Shown: piece after piece, positions 6,702-13,471 of the stretch
Numbering within the stretch: position 1 is the stretch's first letter
Layout of the letters: each line of letters starts with the position of its first letter
Source: a virus
DNA: 45,793 nucleotides
IMG/VR virus record: IMGVR_UViG_3300042298_002412
Location: 1 to 45,793 of that record
Direction: 5' to 3' (one strand)
Notes under the pieces: model-generated
The model's database searches: none
Seen by the model: the letters and a program-made list of their open reading frames with translations, nothing else
Told to the model about the DNA's origin: nothing
Made by a program: the position numbers and the translations under genes

Positions 6702-7163
6702 ATGTCCAGCGACACCACCACACTGCTCACCGGCGATGCCCTCAAGGCACGCCTCGCCGAACTGGGCCAAACCGATGAAGGCACTGCCGCTATCGCCTGC
6801 GGCTACGTCAGCAAGACCGGCAAGGCCAGCCTCGCCGCGTTCCGCCAGGCACGCCTCGAAGCCCATGGCCTCGCACTCGGCGCACCCAAGGCCACCGGCA
6901 GCCGCAAGGGCAAACCCCTGTCATTCCAGGTAACCACCGGTAAGACCGGCAACATCGTGATGGCCGGCGGTTACTCCGCCCTGCTCAACATCGCCCCCGG
7001 CGGTCAGGTCGTCATCCGCCACCAGGGTGATGCTCTGATCCTCACCGCCGCCGACAGCAGCACCGCGGCACCCGTGGCGGTTGATGCCACGCCTGTGGTG
7101 ACCTACGACCGACCGCTGGCCACTCCCCAGCCTGAGCCCCAGCCGGCGGCCTGCCCGTTCTGA
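6702..7163 (+). CDS. cyAbrB-like transcriptional regulator
   Basis: A 153-residue protein with the two-part layout of cyanobacterial AbrB proteins. The N-terminal part has LTGDALKARLAELGQ, a CGYVSKTGKASLAAF segment (cyAbrB: CGYYT.tknnq.rvnl..F) and LEAHGLALG. The C-terminal AbrB beta-hairpin domain has SFQVTTGKTGNIVMAGGYSA then IAPGGQVVIR. cyAbrBs are abundant DNA-binding regulators of carbon/nitrogen metabolism in cyanobacteria. The Pro/Ala tail (residues 120-153) is an extension. It stands alone on the plus strand under its own operator-bearing promoter and converges with the MuF gene (stop to stop, one base gap). Confidence 0.8.
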   Translation: MSSDTTTLLTGDALKARLAELGQTDEGTAAIACGYVSKTGKASLAAFRQARLEAHGLALGAPKATGSRKGKPLSFQVTTGKTGNIVMAGGYSALLNIAPGGQVVIRHQGDALILTAADSSTAAPVAVDATPVVTYDRPLATPQPEPQPAACPF

Positions 7164-7164
7164 G

Positions 7165-8334
7165 TCAGGGGAACAGCGGCACCGATTCCTGCAGCGATTC
7201 ATTCCGCCCAGGATGCAGCCGCTTCTCTGATGCAGTCGGAATCCTCAAGGCTCGCGCCAGATCAGCGCGGGCCTTCTTTATGTCTGGACCACGTTCCTCC
7301 AGCCTGCTGATCTTCCGGTCCATTGCCTCGATCAGCTCGGGATCCTTCAGCCGCTGCAGCTGGGACCGCAGACCCTTCAGCTGCTTGCGGTGCTGACCTT
7401 CGGCATAGGACACCACCCCGTCTTCATGCTCAGCCTGCCAGCGCTCGTTATCCAGCAGCACTGCGCGGGTAGCGGGGTCGGTTTCTTCTACCGCTTCATT
7501 CGCTACGCTTACCGCAACACATCGGCAACGAGGATGATAAGGAATTGGCACACGATCAACAGGATAAACTCTGCCATTCCTGCTCGCGCATGTAGGGCAT
7601 ACGCGCTCATCTGTTGCCGCCAGCACCCGCACGTAGGCGCGGCCACGTTGCCGGGCACGTTCCAGGCTGCCCTTCACGTACGCATTGGCCAGTTCAGAGC
7701 GGGCGATCAGCGCCGCACGCTGCTCTAGCCCCAGCCGCTGGGTGATGCCATCCGGGTCACGGGCACCGCGGAGCGCCTGGCGAATGTCACGTTCCAGCCG
7801 TGATGGCCCCCAGCCACGGGTGGCACCTTCGCTGACGATCTGCGCCAGCTGGTCGCGGAACCGGGCAGTTTCGCCCTGAATCAACGCACTGGTCTGCAGC
7901 GTCGCGGCACGGATCGCCGCGGGGTCGGCGCCGGCGAAGGGCGTCTCAGCATCAGGCCGGCGCACCAGCTCCACCAGGGCATTGGCGGCCTCATCACCGA
8001 GCCTGGTTGCTTCGCGTAGATCCTGTTCGTAGGCGACGGCCCACTGCTGGATCTCGCTGTCCTGCATGAACTGCGCCGCATCACGCAGGATGGCGCGGAA
8101 CTTCGCGGTGGCCTCCGCAGATGAGTAGGCACCGGGCCGGCGGATAGGGTTACGGGCGGGGTCGTAACCGATCGGACCCAGTGCGTCGAGATACTGCGAG
8201 TAATGGCGCCGGAGGTCGGTCAGCACCCGGTCAAGCGACCGCCGCAGCATGGCGACGGTGTTGCGACGGGAGCGAACTTCAAGGACTTCCAGCGCCTGGG
8301 CGTAGTCGTCGGCGATGTCACCGATGAGCGTCAT
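7165..8334 (-). CDS. MuF / SPP1-gp7-like minor capsid (head morphogenesis) protein
   Basis: A 389-residue protein. Residues 180-285 carry the phage Mu F-like domain: ALIARSELANAYVKGSLERA, then ATDERVCPTCASRNGRVY and IPYHPRCRC. The Cys/His set probably binds zinc. Such proteins are minor head proteins delivered with or bound near the portal. The N-terminal 170 residues are helical. ATG 8334 shares a base with the preceding stop (TGATG). The usual capsid protease, scaffold and major capsid genes do not follow it here. Confidence 0.85.
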   Translation of the reverse strand: MTLIGDIADDYAQALEVLEVRSRRNTVAMLRRSLDRVLTDLRRHYSQYLDALGPIGYDPARNPIRRPGAYSSAEATAKFRAILRDAAQFMQDSEIQQWAVAYEQDLREATRLGDEAANALVELVRRPDAETPFAGADPAAIRAATLQTSALIQGETARFRDQLAQIVSEGATRGWGPSRLERDIRQALRGARDPDGITQRLGLEQRAALIARSELANAYVKGSLERARQRGRAYVRVLAATDERVCPTCASRNGRVYPVDRVPIPYHPRCRCVAVSVANEAVEETDPATRAVLLDNERWQAEHEDGVVSYAEGQHRKQLKGLRSQLQRLKDPELIEAMDRKISRLEERGPDIKKARADLARALRIPTASEKRLHPGRNESLQESVPLFP

Positions 8335-8552
8335 CAGGCAGCGCAGAGCTCGGCATCACAGCCGCACTCTTCGGGGTCATCCTCCATGGCGTTGAAGTCG
8401 TCGTCGTCGCCGTCGTCATCAAAGGCGGTGAGCATGTCGTGCTTGCACATCTCCAGCGCACCGATGATCTCGATCGGCGAGAGGGGATCATCCAGCAGGG
8501 TCTGCTCTTCGATGGTGCTGAGCAGGGCTTCGTACAGGGTCGCGGCGGACAT
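8334..8552 (-). CDS. Small acidic protein (72 aa)
   Basis: Starts MSAATLYEALLSTIEEQTLL and contains an Asp run (FDDDGDDDDF) and three Cys near the end (EECGCDAELCAA). It lies between the portal and MuF genes and is coupled to MuF by TGATG. A head-assembly accessory is possible from position and acidity, but no family is recognised. Confidence 0.65.
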   Translation of the reverse strand: MSAATLYEALLSTIEEQTLLDDPLSPIEIIGALEMCKHDMLTAFDDDGDDDDFNAMEDDPEECGCDAELCAA

Positions 8553-8572
8553 TTGGTGGTGTCGGTGGGGAC

Positions 8573-8586
8573 GGCTTAGGTTTCCG
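8573..8586 (-). repeat. Boundary motif copy 7 (CGGAAACCTAAGCC)
   Basis: Perfect consensus; supplies the TAA stop of the portal gene and ends 20 bases before ATG 8552. Confidence 0.8.
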
Positions 8587-10057
8587 GTTCGGCCTCGCCC
8601 TCGCCATCCCGCGCCGGCGGCAGGCCGCCCAGGTCGTTCAGGTCTACGTCATCAGCCCGCTCCGCCGTTTCGACCTTCAGCCGCTCCAGCTCATCATCCA
8701 CGCTGGTGGTGGCCGACAACCTGCCAGCACGCTGCAGTTCCTCAATCGCTGAGCGCTTGCTGATCAGCGACTCGCCACCGGTGAGCTGTTGCAGCAGGGT
8801 GATGTCCGGCGCTTCCAGCGGCTTCTCATAGATGCTGTCGGCCATCACGATTCCGGCGTCTGGGTTGAGCTGCTCACCGGTGAACAGCACCCATAGCTGC
8901 ATGATCGACTGCATCACCGATCGCTTCCGCTCAGCGATCCTGGCCACTGCATTCTCGGTCTGAGCACCTTCCATCCCGGCCTGGGTCGCGGTTTTTACTG
9001 CACCAGGGTCGCCATAGAGGAACCCGAGGGTCTGGCGGGCGATCAGCTGCTCTACATCAGCGATCTGCTGCCGCTGTTCCGCCAGGCTGGATGCTGATGG
9101 TTCAGCGAAGGAGAACGATCCACCATCCGGCAGATTTACGACGCTGTTGGGCCCCAGCACCAAAGGTTCGGCATTCGGCGACACACCGGTGCGGACAGGC
9201 ACCGGCATGGCGCATTTGTGGGTTTTCTCGCGTAGGTCAGAGCGCTGCTGGAAGTGCTCGATCGAGTGTTCCACCACCTGCCTGAGCGGGAGGTCGCCGT
9301 GACCGAAGCCGGCCTGATCGCTGGAGTACCAGATACAGGGCACAACCTGCATCGGCTGGCCACCAGCGGCGAGGTACTCGCCCTCATCTTCGGCAATCGC
9401 TACCAGGTCGTTGCTGGCGTTGCGCTCGATCTTGAACAGCTGCCAGGCGCCGCGGGAGATCACGCGGTAGCGCGGCTCGACCTTCACGCCGAAGTCGCCA
9501 TCTTCGACTTCGATGTGCTCAAGCAGGGTGACACGCTCCAGGGCCTCGACGCCATCGGAGACGGAGACGCGCCAGTTGAGCGCCTTAGATCTGGAGCGTG
9601 AGATGAGGTACGGGCGCCGGCCTTGGCGTGCCTCCTGGCCAGCGGTAGCAGGTTGACCGGCAGGCATCTCCACCTGCAGCACGATGCCGCCGTCGCGAAG
9701 CATCAGTGCATCGACTTCCTGGAACCAGGCGGTGAGGGAGTTGCCCTCCAGGTCGATGTTGCCCTGCGCTGCCTCGAAGGTGGCGGGCGGGTTGTGCAGC
9801 TGGAACTTGCTCAGCACGCCAGCGAAAGCGTGAATCGACTGGCTGAAGAACCCAGAGAAAACCGCACGATCGAGGCGGGCCTGGTAGGCGTCGTCAGGTT
9901 CGGCGGGTTCTTGCGGGAGGTACTCCGCCTTGCTGTTGCGGAGGCAGTGATAGGAGTCGTAGGCACGCTTCAGATCAACGGCCAGCTCGCGCAGTGCCGG
10001 GTGCTGGTAGCTGGGCAGCGACGGATCGTTGAATGGATGGGTGTCCTGAGTCTCCAC
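8576..10057 (-). CDS. Portal protein (DUF4055-type)
   Basis: A 493-residue protein. The N-terminal signature (LPSYQHPALRELAVDLKRAY, YLPQEP...DDAYQARLDRAVF) is that of DUF4055 proteins, which act as phage portals. It would form the dodecameric ring at one head vertex through which DNA is packaged. The C-terminal quarter has the helical wing/crown-like segment and an acidic tail. It is placed downstream of the terminase operon and upstream of MuF, as expected. ATG 10057 lies 44 bases past the tRNA-like element. Confidence 0.8.
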   Translation of the reverse strand: METQDTHPFNDPSLPSYQHPALRELAVDLKRAYDSYHCLRNSKAEYLPQEPAEPDDAYQARLDRAVFSGFFSQSIHAFAGVLSKFQLHNPPATFEAAQGNIDLEGNSLTAWFQEVDALMLRDGGIVLQVEMPAGQPATAGQEARQGRRPYLISRSRSKALNWRVSVSDGVEALERVTLLEHIEVEDGDFGVKVEPRYRVISRGAWQLFKIERNASNDLVAIAEDEGEYLAAGGQPMQVVPCIWYSSDQAGFGHGDLPLRQVVEHSIEHFQQRSDLREKTHKCAMPVPVRTGVSPNAEPLVLGPNSVVNLPDGGSFSFAEPSASSLAEQRQQIADVEQLIARQTLGFLYGDPGAVKTATQAGMEGAQTENAVARIAERKRSVMQSIMQLWVLFTGEQLNPDAGIVMADSIYEKPLEAPDITLLQQLTGGESLISKRSAIEELQRAGRLSATTSVDDELERLKVETAERADDVDLNDLGGLPPARDGEGEAEPET

Positions 10058-10100
10058 GCGCCGCGCCGGGCCTACGTGGTGAGTTTTCCGGCACAGTGGA

Positions 10101-10175
10101 GCACCAGGACAGGACTCGAACCTGCATCGCCCCGCAGCGCGGTGGCCGTCCTATCCGGTTGGCTCGGACCTGGTG
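10101..10175 (-). tRNA. Degenerate tRNA-like element (anticodon unclear)
   Basis: Read leftwards, a perfect 7-bp acceptor stem (CACCAGG with CCTGGTG) encloses a good T-arm (GCAGG-TTCGAGT-CCTGT) and a D-loop-like AACCGGATAGGAC, at normal tRNA length. However, positions 8-13 carry two extra bases, the D-stem is poor, and the middle arm (CGGCCACCGCGCTGCGGG) gives no normal anticodon loop with T33. CCA is not cleanly encoded. It could be a decayed phage tRNA, an RNA mimic or a former attachment site. It lies between KilA-N and portal genes. Confidence 0.45.
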
Positions 10176-10196
10176 GGGCTGGTCATGGCATAGGTT

Positions 10197-10223
10197 GCCG
10201 GCCCACCAGAACAGCGGGCCGGC
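10197..10223. terminator. Strong GC hairpin after the KilA-N gene
   Basis: GCCGGCCC and GGGCCGGC pair perfectly (8 bp) around an 11-base loop. No U-tract follows on the minus strand, so it may be a weak terminator or an RNA processing/stabilising element ahead of the tRNA-like sequence. Confidence 0.45.
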
Positions 10224-10232
10224 AGTGGTGGG

Positions 10233-10973
10233 TTAGGTGGCTGGGGTGAAGGTGTAGCGATGGGACAGAGGGAGCCTGTCCTCGTGTTTCCAGGCAGGCG
10301 ACAGGCTGCCGAGTGCTGATGCCACCTCGGCGGTGATCACTTCGTGCCAGATCATGGCGGCACCACGCTGACTGGCGGCTACCACATGCACGCCGGGTTC
10401 CAGCGGCTGACGGGTTGGCTGCAGGGCCGGGGTGAGGGACTCCAGGAACCAGCCATCCATCCACACGGCGAAGGCGGGGGAGACCCACCGGGCGAGGTCG
10501 ATGGAGAGAGAAGGATGGATAAATGTGCCACCGCCACGGCCTGGCCGAGCCTGCACCAGATCAATGGTCCGAATTTCGGACCTTTGGGCCAGCGCCTCGA
10601 GGTACTCCCTGCAGCGCTCGGATTCGGCGTACTTCGCCCAGCGTTTCCCGTTGGCCTGGCACATCGCCGTGGCATTCACAAACCCATCAGCCTGGCGCCG
10701 TTCGATCGGCGTTCCGCGCCAGTAGCGCGACTCCAGACCATTGGCGATGATCGGTTCGGGATAGGCCCATGCGACGGGCATCTCCACGTCATCGAGGATC
10801 TGCGGCTGGACTACCGCAGCCACCAGGTCAGCGCCAAGGTCGGCCTCAGGTGCACCACGACGGCGCCGCTGGTAGGCACGCATGCTGCAGCGGCTGCTGC
10901 ACCACTTGGCGGCCTGATGCTTGGCGGTGAAGGTGGCCCCACAGCAGGGGCACTCGCGGGTGAAGGTGCGCAT
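10233..10973 (-). CDS. KilA-N domain protein with N-terminal zinc finger
   Basis: A 246-residue protein. Residues 8-30 hold a Cys cluster (CPCC...CSSRC) resembling the small treble-clef finger of recognition proteins. Residues 75-185 match KilA-N: RRQADGFVNATAMCQANGKR, a helical middle and FIHPSLSIDLARWVSPAF then VWMDGWF. KilA-N proteins bind DNA and include phage antirepressors. The last 50 residues are unassigned. It lies three bases after 10977-11165. Confidence 0.85.
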   Translation of the reverse strand: MRTFTRECPCCGATFTAKHQAAKWCSSRCSMRAYQRRRRGAPEADLGADLVAAVVQPQILDDVEMPVAWAYPEPIIANGLESRYWRGTPIERRQADGFVNATAMCQANGKRWAKYAESERCREYLEALAQRSEIRTIDLVQARPGRGGGTFIHPSLSIDLARWVSPAFAVWMDGWFLESLTPALQPTRQPLEPGVHVVAASQRGAAMIWHEVITAEVASALGSLSPAWKHEDRLPLSHRYTFTPAT

Positions 10974-10976
10974 CGC

Positions 10977-11165
10977 TCAGGCCTCCACGAACGAGATGGC
11001 CAGGGTTGCCAGCTCGGGCCGGTGGCGGAGCACGTCAGCGATGGCGGCGCGGGCCTCGGCTTCGGTGTCGAAGTCGTTGGGGTGGCCGGCCTCCCAGAGA
11101 GCGCGATCGATCGCGTCCGCAAAGGGGCCACAGTCCCACGCGGGGGAAGGGATGCAGATTGTCAT
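10977..11165 (-). CDS. Small hypothetical protein (62 aa)
   Basis: Starts MTICIPSPAWDCGPFADAID and has helical segments (EAEARAAIADVLRHRP). It directly precedes the KilA-N gene. ATG 11165 lies after the terminator at 11230-11276, so it probably begins a new unit. No family recognised. Confidence 0.5.
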   Translation of the reverse strand: MTICIPSPAWDCGPFADAIDRALWEAGHPNDFDTEAEARAAIADVLRHRPELATLAISFVEA

Positions 11166-11229
11166 TGGTGAATGCTTACGAGGAAGACGCCAGACATCGC
11201 TGCCTGACTTCTGCACGATAGCGCAATAG

Positions 11230-11276
11230 GAAAGGCCCGGCAGCGCGCCGAGCCCAACCCAGTGAAACCGGGCCTC
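11230..11276 (-). terminator. Rho-independent-like terminator
   Basis: AGGCCCGG (11233-11240) and CCGGGCCT (11268-11275) are inverted repeats; on the minus strand the second arm is followed by TTTCC. The 27-base loop is long. It would end the unit containing 11511-11789 and 11353-11514. Confidence 0.5.
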
Positions 11277-11352
11277 CGATACGGTTTCAGAGCGGACTCC
11301 TCAGGGTCAGCTCACCGCGTCCGTCCTTACGGATGGGACCGACCCGGCAGGC

Positions 11353-11514
11353 TCAGGCTACCGGCTGCCGCTGCGGCGGATCCTGCAGGTCCAGCCTGAA
11401 CCGGCCATCAGGCAGCGGGGTGATCTCCCACGAACCGTCTGGGTTGTCCTGCAGGAACGCTTCCGCCAGCTCCAGTGCTTCCCGGCGGGTTTTGAAGGTG
11501 AGAAGACTGGTCAT
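11353..11514 (-). CDS. Small hypothetical protein (53 aa)
   Basis: Starts MTSLLTFKTRREALELAEAF, then a WEITPLPDGRFRLDL beta-hairpin. ATG 11514 overlaps the previous stop (ATGA), supporting expression. No recognised family. Confidence 0.55.
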   Translation of the reverse strand: MTSLLTFKTRREALELAEAFLQDNPDGSWEITPLPDGRFRLDLQDPPQRQPVA

Positions 11515-11789
11515 GGCCGGGGTCCTCCCAAGCGCTCCAGCCGGTCGACCAGCAGCAGGCTGCGATCGCCGTTGGTGCCCGTGGCGATCTTGGCGATGAT
11601 GCCGATCAGGTCGCCGTCAACGATTGCAGCGAAGGCCTCGCGAGACCTAGCGCTACGGCACTCGCAACGAAACGCGCGAACCAGGCCGTGCGGCAAGCGG
11701 CAGGTGATCGCGAACTCCTGCTCGGCAGTGCCGATGCTGCTAACGCGGCCCACCAGGGTGAGCGAGGTTGACTTGGTGGCGCTGGTCAT
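11511..11789 (-). CDS. Small beta-rich protein (92 aa), possible OB fold
   Basis: Residues 8-85 read like a single small beta-barrel (LTLVGRVSSIGTAEQEFAIT, then LIGIIAKIATGTNGDRSLLL). This loosely resembles OB-fold single-strand binders, but no aromatic binding residues stand out. It is the first gene after operator promoter P3, with leader ending CCACCACCACC before ATG. Confidence 0.5.
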   Translation of the reverse strand: MTSATKSTSLTLVGRVSSIGTAEQEFAITCRLPHGLVRAFRCECRSARSREAFAAIVDGDLIGIIAKIATGTNGDRSLLLVDRLERLGGPRP

Positions 11790-11810
11790 GGTGGTGGTGG
11801 CGATGTCCTG

Positions 11811-11839
11811 AGCTTACGGTTGCGGTTGGACAACTGCAA
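11811..11839 (-). promoter_or_regulatory. Promoter P3 with operator dyad
   Basis: Read leftwards: TTGCAG (11839-11834), 17-bp spacer, TAAGCT (11816-11811). The plus strand shows GTTGG-ACAACT-GCAAC, one mismatch from the consensus dyad. The start of 11511-11789 lies about 15 bases past the expected start point. Confidence 0.75.
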
Positions 11840-11876
11840 CGGCTGCGGCCGATCTGCAGCGGTGGTGTGGTGGCTG

Positions 11877-11893
11877 CCGGGATGAGCTCCCGG
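11877..11893. other. Hairpin CCGGGA-TGAGC-TCCCGG
   Basis: A perfect 6-bp stem with a 5-base loop between the stop of 11907-12107 and promoter P3. No U-tract; a possible weak terminator. Confidence 0.35.
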
Positions 11894-11906
11894 CTGGCTG
11901 GAGGGA

Positions 11907-12107
11907 TCAGGCGTTCTGGAGTTCAGTCCAGACCTGCTCAGCGAGCCGCTGATGGGTGCCTTCACCGAACATTGCATCGAGTGCAACGCGAGGGCTGATG
12001 CCGGTTTCAACCATCGTCTTCGTGACAGCGGCGATAGCTTCCTGGCGGGTGCAGCCGGTAGCGGTCATGGCGTAGTTGACAGCTTTGATGATTCCGGGGC
12101 TGGTCAT
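11907..12107 (-). CDS. Small hypothetical protein (66 aa)
   Basis: Starts MTSPGIIKAVNYAMTATGCT and is mostly helical (RQEAIAAVTKTMVETG). ATG 12107 is chosen because the TACAGT promoter element at 12156-12161 and a CACCACCGC-type leader lie just upstream; the longer frame would cross that promoter. No recognised family. Confidence 0.55.
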   Translation of the reverse strand: MTSPGIIKAVNYAMTATGCTRQEAIAAVTKTMVETGISPRVALDAMFGEGTHQRLAEQVWTELQNA

Positions 12108-12155
12108 GACTGGCGGTGGTGCGGTGGTGGAGGCGTCTTCCCCTCCGATGCCCAT

Positions 12156-12178
12156 ACTGTAACCCGTGGTGGACACCA
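12156..12178 (-). promoter_or_regulatory. Second-class promoter: CACGGGT + TACAGT (copy 1)
   Basis: Read leftwards, CCACGGGT directly precedes a TACAGT -10 (12161-12156). The -35 region is weak (TGGCCA at 17 bp). 20 of 23 bases or more match the promoter at 13416-13438. Confidence 0.55.
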
Positions 12179-12201
12179 TGGCCACGCCAGCAGGGGCCAG
12201 T

Positions 12202-12414
12202 TCACACAGCGTCACGTTTCCGGGCTTGCCGTTTCCGTTGCGCATCAGCAGCCCTGCCCTCAGGCGATCGTTTCCAGCACCGGGAGCACAACGGCGCGGT
12301 GCGGTCGCTGATCACGGTGCGGCCGCACTGGGGGCAGGTGGGCAGAGCGGGGAGCTCGCCAGCCAGGCGTAGGCGATGGCGGGCGGTTTTGTCGTGGCTG
12401 GGTTGGCGGGGCAT
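12202..12414 (-). CDS. Zinc-ribbon small protein (70 aa)
   Basis: Two CxxC pairs (CPQCGRTVIS...LCSRCWKR, residues 27-47) make a zinc ribbon, flanked by basic tails (RKRQARKRDAV). This is typical of small phage nucleic-acid-binding proteins. ATG 12414 shares a base with the upstream stop (TGATG). Confidence 0.65.
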   Translation of the reverse strand: MPRQPSHDKTARHRLRLAGELPALPTCPQCGRTVISDRTAPLCSRCWKRSPEGRAADAQRKRQARKRDAV

Positions 12415-12695
12415 CAGCGGACCCGGTAGCCGATCGACCCGTAGGCGACGGCCACGTCAGCTGCTACAGGGACGCCAAGAGCACGGCAGCGGCAGGCTTG
12501 CCACAGACGGCGCAGCGATCTAGTGTCTGACCAGGTGTCAGGCCTGGACCAGAGATACATGTCCAGTTCGGCCGATGGCTGATCATCGGTGCCGAGCGTG
12601 ATTGCGTGCCGCTTTGCGAAGCGAAGGGCAGCGTCGTTCAGTGCTTGTTGATCTTCCTCTGTGAATGAGCGGATGATGCCGAGTGCGCCGGCCAT
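12414..12695 (-). CDS. Hypothetical protein (93 aa)
   Basis: Starts MAGALGIIRSFTEEDQQALN and is helical, with a Trp-rich middle (MYLWSRPDTWSDTRSLRRLW). No recognised family. Its leader contains the shortened copy C of the junction repeat. Confidence 0.55.
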   Translation of the reverse strand: MAGALGIIRSFTEEDQQALNDAALRFAKRHAITLGTDDQPSAELDMYLWSRPDTWSDTRSLRRLWQACRCRALGVPVAADVAVAYGSIGYRVR

Positions 12696-12719
12696 GGTGT
12701 TGTATGCGAGTGGATGACT

Positions 12720-12746
12720 GCCGGATAGGCTCCGGCGGGCCGTGGG
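12720..12746 (-). repeat. Junction repeat, short copy C
   Basis: Shares GCCGGATAGGCTCCGGCG and most of the following bases with copies A and B, then diverges. It lies between the stop of 12750-13106 and ATG 12695. Confidence 0.7.
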
Positions 12747-12749
12747 TGA

Positions 12750-13106
12750 TCAGGCGGTGGCTAGGTGCCCCCAGTTGCGCAGTAGAGCCGCTGCATCGGC
12801 CCGGTAGATCGCAGCTACTTCACGCATCATCTGGCGGGTGAGCACCACACCAGAGCGGCGCAGATCAGCCAGGTGGTTCATCGTGCGGCCGTGGGCTGCA
12901 TCGCGTGCGGCGCGGACTTCCTTGGTGATCTGCTGAGAGGTCTTGCCGGCGTTGCGTGCGGCGCATGTGCGGCCGAAGAAGAACTCAGCGCTGGTGTCGT
13001 TGTTGCGCATCAGCACCGTGGCCTTGAGATTTTGACGACCGCAGCAATCGCAGGTGGTCACGGTGTCGTCGATGTGCAGGGCGGTCAGGTTGGCGTAGGC
13101 AGTCAC
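12750..13106 (-). CDS. Zinc-binding phage protein (118 aa)
   Basis: GTG start at 13106. Residues 18-27 (CDCCGRQNLK) followed by FFFGRTCAAR match a family of small phage/bacterial proteins with a CxCCGr.nLk...v...G..C pattern, presumably one zinc site. The helical C-terminus is HLADLRRSGVVLTRQMMREV. Start choice: in-frame Met codons further upstream fall inside the 46-bp repeat, so GTG 13106 after a CCACTCGCCAGCC leader is preferred. Exact role unknown. Confidence 0.65.
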   Translation of the reverse strand: MTAYANLTALHIDDTVTTCDCCGRQNLKATVLMRNNDTSAEFFFGRTCAARNAGKTSQQITKEVRAARDAAHGRTMNHLADLRRSGVVLTRQMMREVAAIYRADAAALLRNWGHLATA

Positions 13107-13138
13107 GGCTGGCGAGTGGCGGTGTGGTGGCGGGGCGT

Positions 13139-13184
13139 CGGATAGGCTCCGGCGAGCCTTGGGGTGGGTTAGGACTGTCGTGCG
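13139..13184 (-). repeat. 46-bp junction repeat, copy B
   Basis: Identical to copy A at 6163-6208. It forms the 3' end of 13169-13366 (which ends ARQS like the gene at copy A) and the leader of 12750-13106. Confidence 0.85.
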
Positions 13185-13366
13185 AGGCGGCACGCAAGGC
13201 CTGCCTCTTGATCATCCTCCGGTCCATAGGTCTCCACCAGCAGCTTCATGCGGCCCTCATGGCCCATGGCATCAAACTCGTCTTTGCTGGTTGTGGCGTC
13301 GGGGTCAACGTACTCTTGCCAGAGCGCAAAACTGTTGGCTAGCTCGTGATAGGTGGGGCTGGTCAT
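13169..13366 (-). CDS. Small hypothetical protein (65 aa)
   Basis: Starts MTSPTYHELANSFALWQEYV and is acidic and helical. The ATG follows a CCGCCACTGCCAGCC leader under the promoter at 13416-13444. The C-terminus LARQS lies in the junction repeat. No recognised family. Confidence 0.6.
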   Translation of the reverse strand: MTSPTYHELANSFALWQEYVDPDATTSKDEFDAMGHEGRMKLLVETYGPEDDQEAGLACRLARQS

Positions 13367-13415
13367 GGCTGGCAGTGGCGGTGTGGTGGCGGGGCTCTCT
13401 CGCCCCTGTGATCAC

Positions 13416-13444
13416 ACTGTAACCCGTGGCGGACAGACTGACAA
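13416..13444 (-). promoter_or_regulatory. Second-class promoter: TTGTCA, CACGGGT, TACAGT (copy 2)
   Basis: Read leftwards: TTGTCA (13444-13439), 17-bp spacer ending CCACGGGT, TACAGT (13421-13416). No GTTGC dyad. A GGGGC-GAGAGA-GCCCC hairpin (13391-13406) lies in the leader. Confidence 0.65.
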
Positions 13445-13471
13445 CCACTCGCCAGGCCGGTTCACAATCCG

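Noticed and set aside
10344-11171. Long plus-strand open frame (275 aa)
   Set aside because: It is antisense to the KilA-N gene and 10977-11165, both with recognisable features; no motif of its own.
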